Shown in pieces: positions 62,836-64,000 of a stretch of DNA of 64,000 nucleotides; positions within the stretch are counted from its first letter, which is position 1, and each line of letters begins with the position of its first letter. The notes under the pieces are model-generated. The model was given only the letters and a program-made list of their open reading frames with translations, made no database searches and was not told the DNA's origin. The translations under genes and the position numbers were made by a program. Source of the DNA: Methanospirillum lacunae (lineage in GTDB: Archaea; Halobacteriota; Methanomicrobia; Methanomicrobiales; Methanospirillaceae); assembly GCF_046195335.1 (NCBI RefSeq), contig NZ_CP176093.1; one strand, 5' to 3'.

Positions 62836-64000
62836 TTAACTCCTTATTGTAAATCTGCTCATATTATGAGTTATAGTAACTGAAACACGATTTATCTCTT
62901 CAATAACATGCTCAATCTGGGACACAATCGCAAGGGCCTCTTCACTCGTTGCTGACGAGTTTATCGCCTGCTTTGCAGTCTCGTTGACAAGTGTACTCAT
63001 ATCGCTTACACTGGCAGTAATCTCCTCAAATGATGCAGCCTGTTCCTCTGAAGCACTTGCCACGGTCTCCATATTCTCTTTGATCGTCTCCACAGATCCT
63101 GAAAGATTATGAAACGCCTGCAATGTCTCTTTCAGGGCTTTGTCTCCTGTATCAACAGCGGTTTGCGACTCAGCCATAGCCTTTGCCGCTTCTTCGCCCC
63201 TGCTCTGCAACTTTGCTATCATCTCGTTGATGTTTTCTGCAGATCTTCGTGAATCCTGGGCAAGTGACTTAACTTCTGAAGCAACCACAGCAAACCCTCT
63301 CCCTGCATCTCCGGCCCGTGCAGCCTCAATAGCGGCATTAAGAGCGAGCAGATTTGTCTGGCTGGCAATATTTGTGATCAGGTTCACAATCTTCCCGATT
63401 TCATGCATCTCTTTCTGAATCTCGGCAATCAGGGTGTTTGCAGTGTTACTGGTCCGTGTAATGTCTTTCATCCCTTTTTCTGCATTACTGGCGCTGAGAA
63501 TACCACCCTGTGCCATTTCATCTGCTGATTTTGTCAGTTGTGCCACCCTTTCGGTGTTCACAGAGACCTCACTGATATTCCTGGTGAGATCCTCCATGGC
63601 CTGAAGCACCTGATCAATTCCCTGCTGGCTTCTCTCTGCATTTTCCTGCGTTCTTTCAGCAGTCTCTGCAATCAGGGACGCACCGCTACTGACATCAGCA
63701 ACCCCTGATGATGCAGTCTTTGCATTTTCAGTCAGATCTTTCATCTGTAGCAGGACTACTTTCAGCAGATCTGAAATATCTGAACCAATTCTGTCAAGTG
63801 CATCCCGCAATGGTATGAGATCTCCTTTGATCCGGCATGAACTGTCGATCGTCGTACTGAAGTCACCTTTAGCATAGCTTCCTGCAATACGGTTTATCTC
63901 TGAAATGACATCCTGCATCTGGATTCCAATACCGTTTAGTGAATCCCTGAATGGTATAAATTCTCCAGATAGCCCTAGTTTTGAATTAACACGAGCAGAA
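62836..64000 (-). CDS. Methyl-accepting chemotaxis protein (partial)
   Basis: The frame is open to the right edge (388 codons), so the N-terminus lies outside. Upstream part: GEFIPFRDSLNGIGIQMQDV and KGDLIPLRDALDRIGSDISD, a repeated HAMP-like/linker unit. Signalling domain: long heptad helices and the hairpin tip ETASQTNLLALNAAIEAARAG-type block (IASQTNLLALNAAIEAARAG, DAGRGFAVVASEVKSLAQDS) that contacts CheA/CheW. Ends ITHNMSRFTIRS. With the archaellin it indicates motility control. No che genes are in the window. Confidence 0.93.
   Translation of the reverse strand, partial: SARVNSKLGLSGEFIPFRDSLNGIGIQMQDVISEINRIAGSYAKGDFSTTIDSSCRIKGDLIPLRDALDRIGSDISDLLKVVLLQMKDLTENAKTASSGVADVSSGASLIAETAERTQENAERSQQGIDQVLQAMEDLTRNISEVSVNTERVAQLTKSADEMAQGGILSASNAEKGMKDITRTSNTANTLIAEIQKEMHEIGKIVNLITNIASQTNLLALNAAIEAARAGDAGRGFAVVASEVKSLAQDSRRSAENINEMIAKLQSRGEEAAKAMAESQTAVDTGDKALKETLQAFHNLSGSVETIKENMETVASASEEQAASFEEITASVSDMSTLVNETAKQAINSSATSEEALAIVSQIEHVIEEINRVSVTITHNMSRFTIRS

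Noticed and set aside
1..64000. CRISPR arrays, rRNA and tRNA genes
   Set aside because: No regularly spaced direct repeats, no rRNA-like conserved stretches, and no segment with a tRNA T-loop (GGTTCRAATCC-type) plus acceptor pairing was seen by eye. A tRNAscan-type search would be decisive.

Overview
The window looks like an accessory, gene-poor stretch of a methanogenic archaeon chromosome, most likely order Methanomicrobiales and close to Methanospirillum. The basis is an archaellin of the Methanospirillum FlaB type, a methyl-accepting chemotaxis protein, a 7TM histidine kinase with the archaeal RHDILN phosphoacceptor motif, beta-helix/PKD surface proteins, BRE/TATA-like promoters and moderate-to-low G+C with long AT-rich spacers. 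The genus is inferred from protein resemblance only; no rRNA or tRNA gene was seen.

Layout. 1-3.9 kb: a multi-TM protein with a repeat-like C-terminus (cut by the left edge), a decayed DUF1016/YhcG nuclease gene, a small membrane protein, and a hairpin pair resembling the right end of an IS605/TnpB element. 3.9-10.2 kb: a complete family-5 (peptide/nickel/metallophore type) ABC importer with an upstream SAM methyltransferase. 10.6-15.1 kb: a methyltransferase relic, a haloalkane-dehalogenase-like hydrolase, a second alpha/beta hydrolase, a methyltransferase and a zinc-ribbon RDD protein. 15.3-21.4 kb: a secreted alkyl sulfatase, an inhibitory-type serpin, a DHFR-like reductase, and a TetR regulator with a flavodoxin-like reductase and palindromic operators. 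21.7-29.4 kb: a TetR regulator, then a compact cluster (isoprenylcysteine-type methyltransferase, LCMT-type methyltransferase, Cys-rich mini-protein, hydrolase), an RHH-zinc-ribbon protein, a secreted protein and a PHP phosphoesterase. 29.7-31.3 kb: an intact IS1634-type insertion sequence. 31.9-37.4 kb: two tandem beta-helix/PKD paralogues, each with a copy of the same ~190-nt leader. 38-44 kb: an orphan amino-acid-type binding protein, an archaellin, a GH18-like fragment, and a four-gene membrane/XRE operon. 44.4-50.6 kb: redox and small-molecule genes (methyltransferase, ferredoxin-type protein, flavin reductase, type 1 IPP isomerase, ferredoxin-nitroreductase with a divergent HxlR regulator, Fe/cobalamin-type binding protein). 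50.7-64 kb: broken aldo/keto reductase and HxlR genes, MarR with an iron-sulfur flavoprotein, amidohydrolase with a divergent TetR gene, a histidine kinase, GrpB, small secreted proteins, Hsp20, a broken wHTH gene, and an MCP cut by the right edge.

Most notable is a pair of 90-nt non-coding elements (41453-41542 and 47373-47462, both minus strand). They align without gaps, start and close a GAAGTG/CACTTC helix, and end in a 10-bp hairpin plus T-run whose three stem differences are all compensated. This is direct covariation evidence for a structured RNA that I do not recognise. Other themes are decay (at least six broken genes or fragments), several regulator genes each next to a strong inverted repeat, and many small SAM methyltransferases and redox enzymes without an obvious common pathway.
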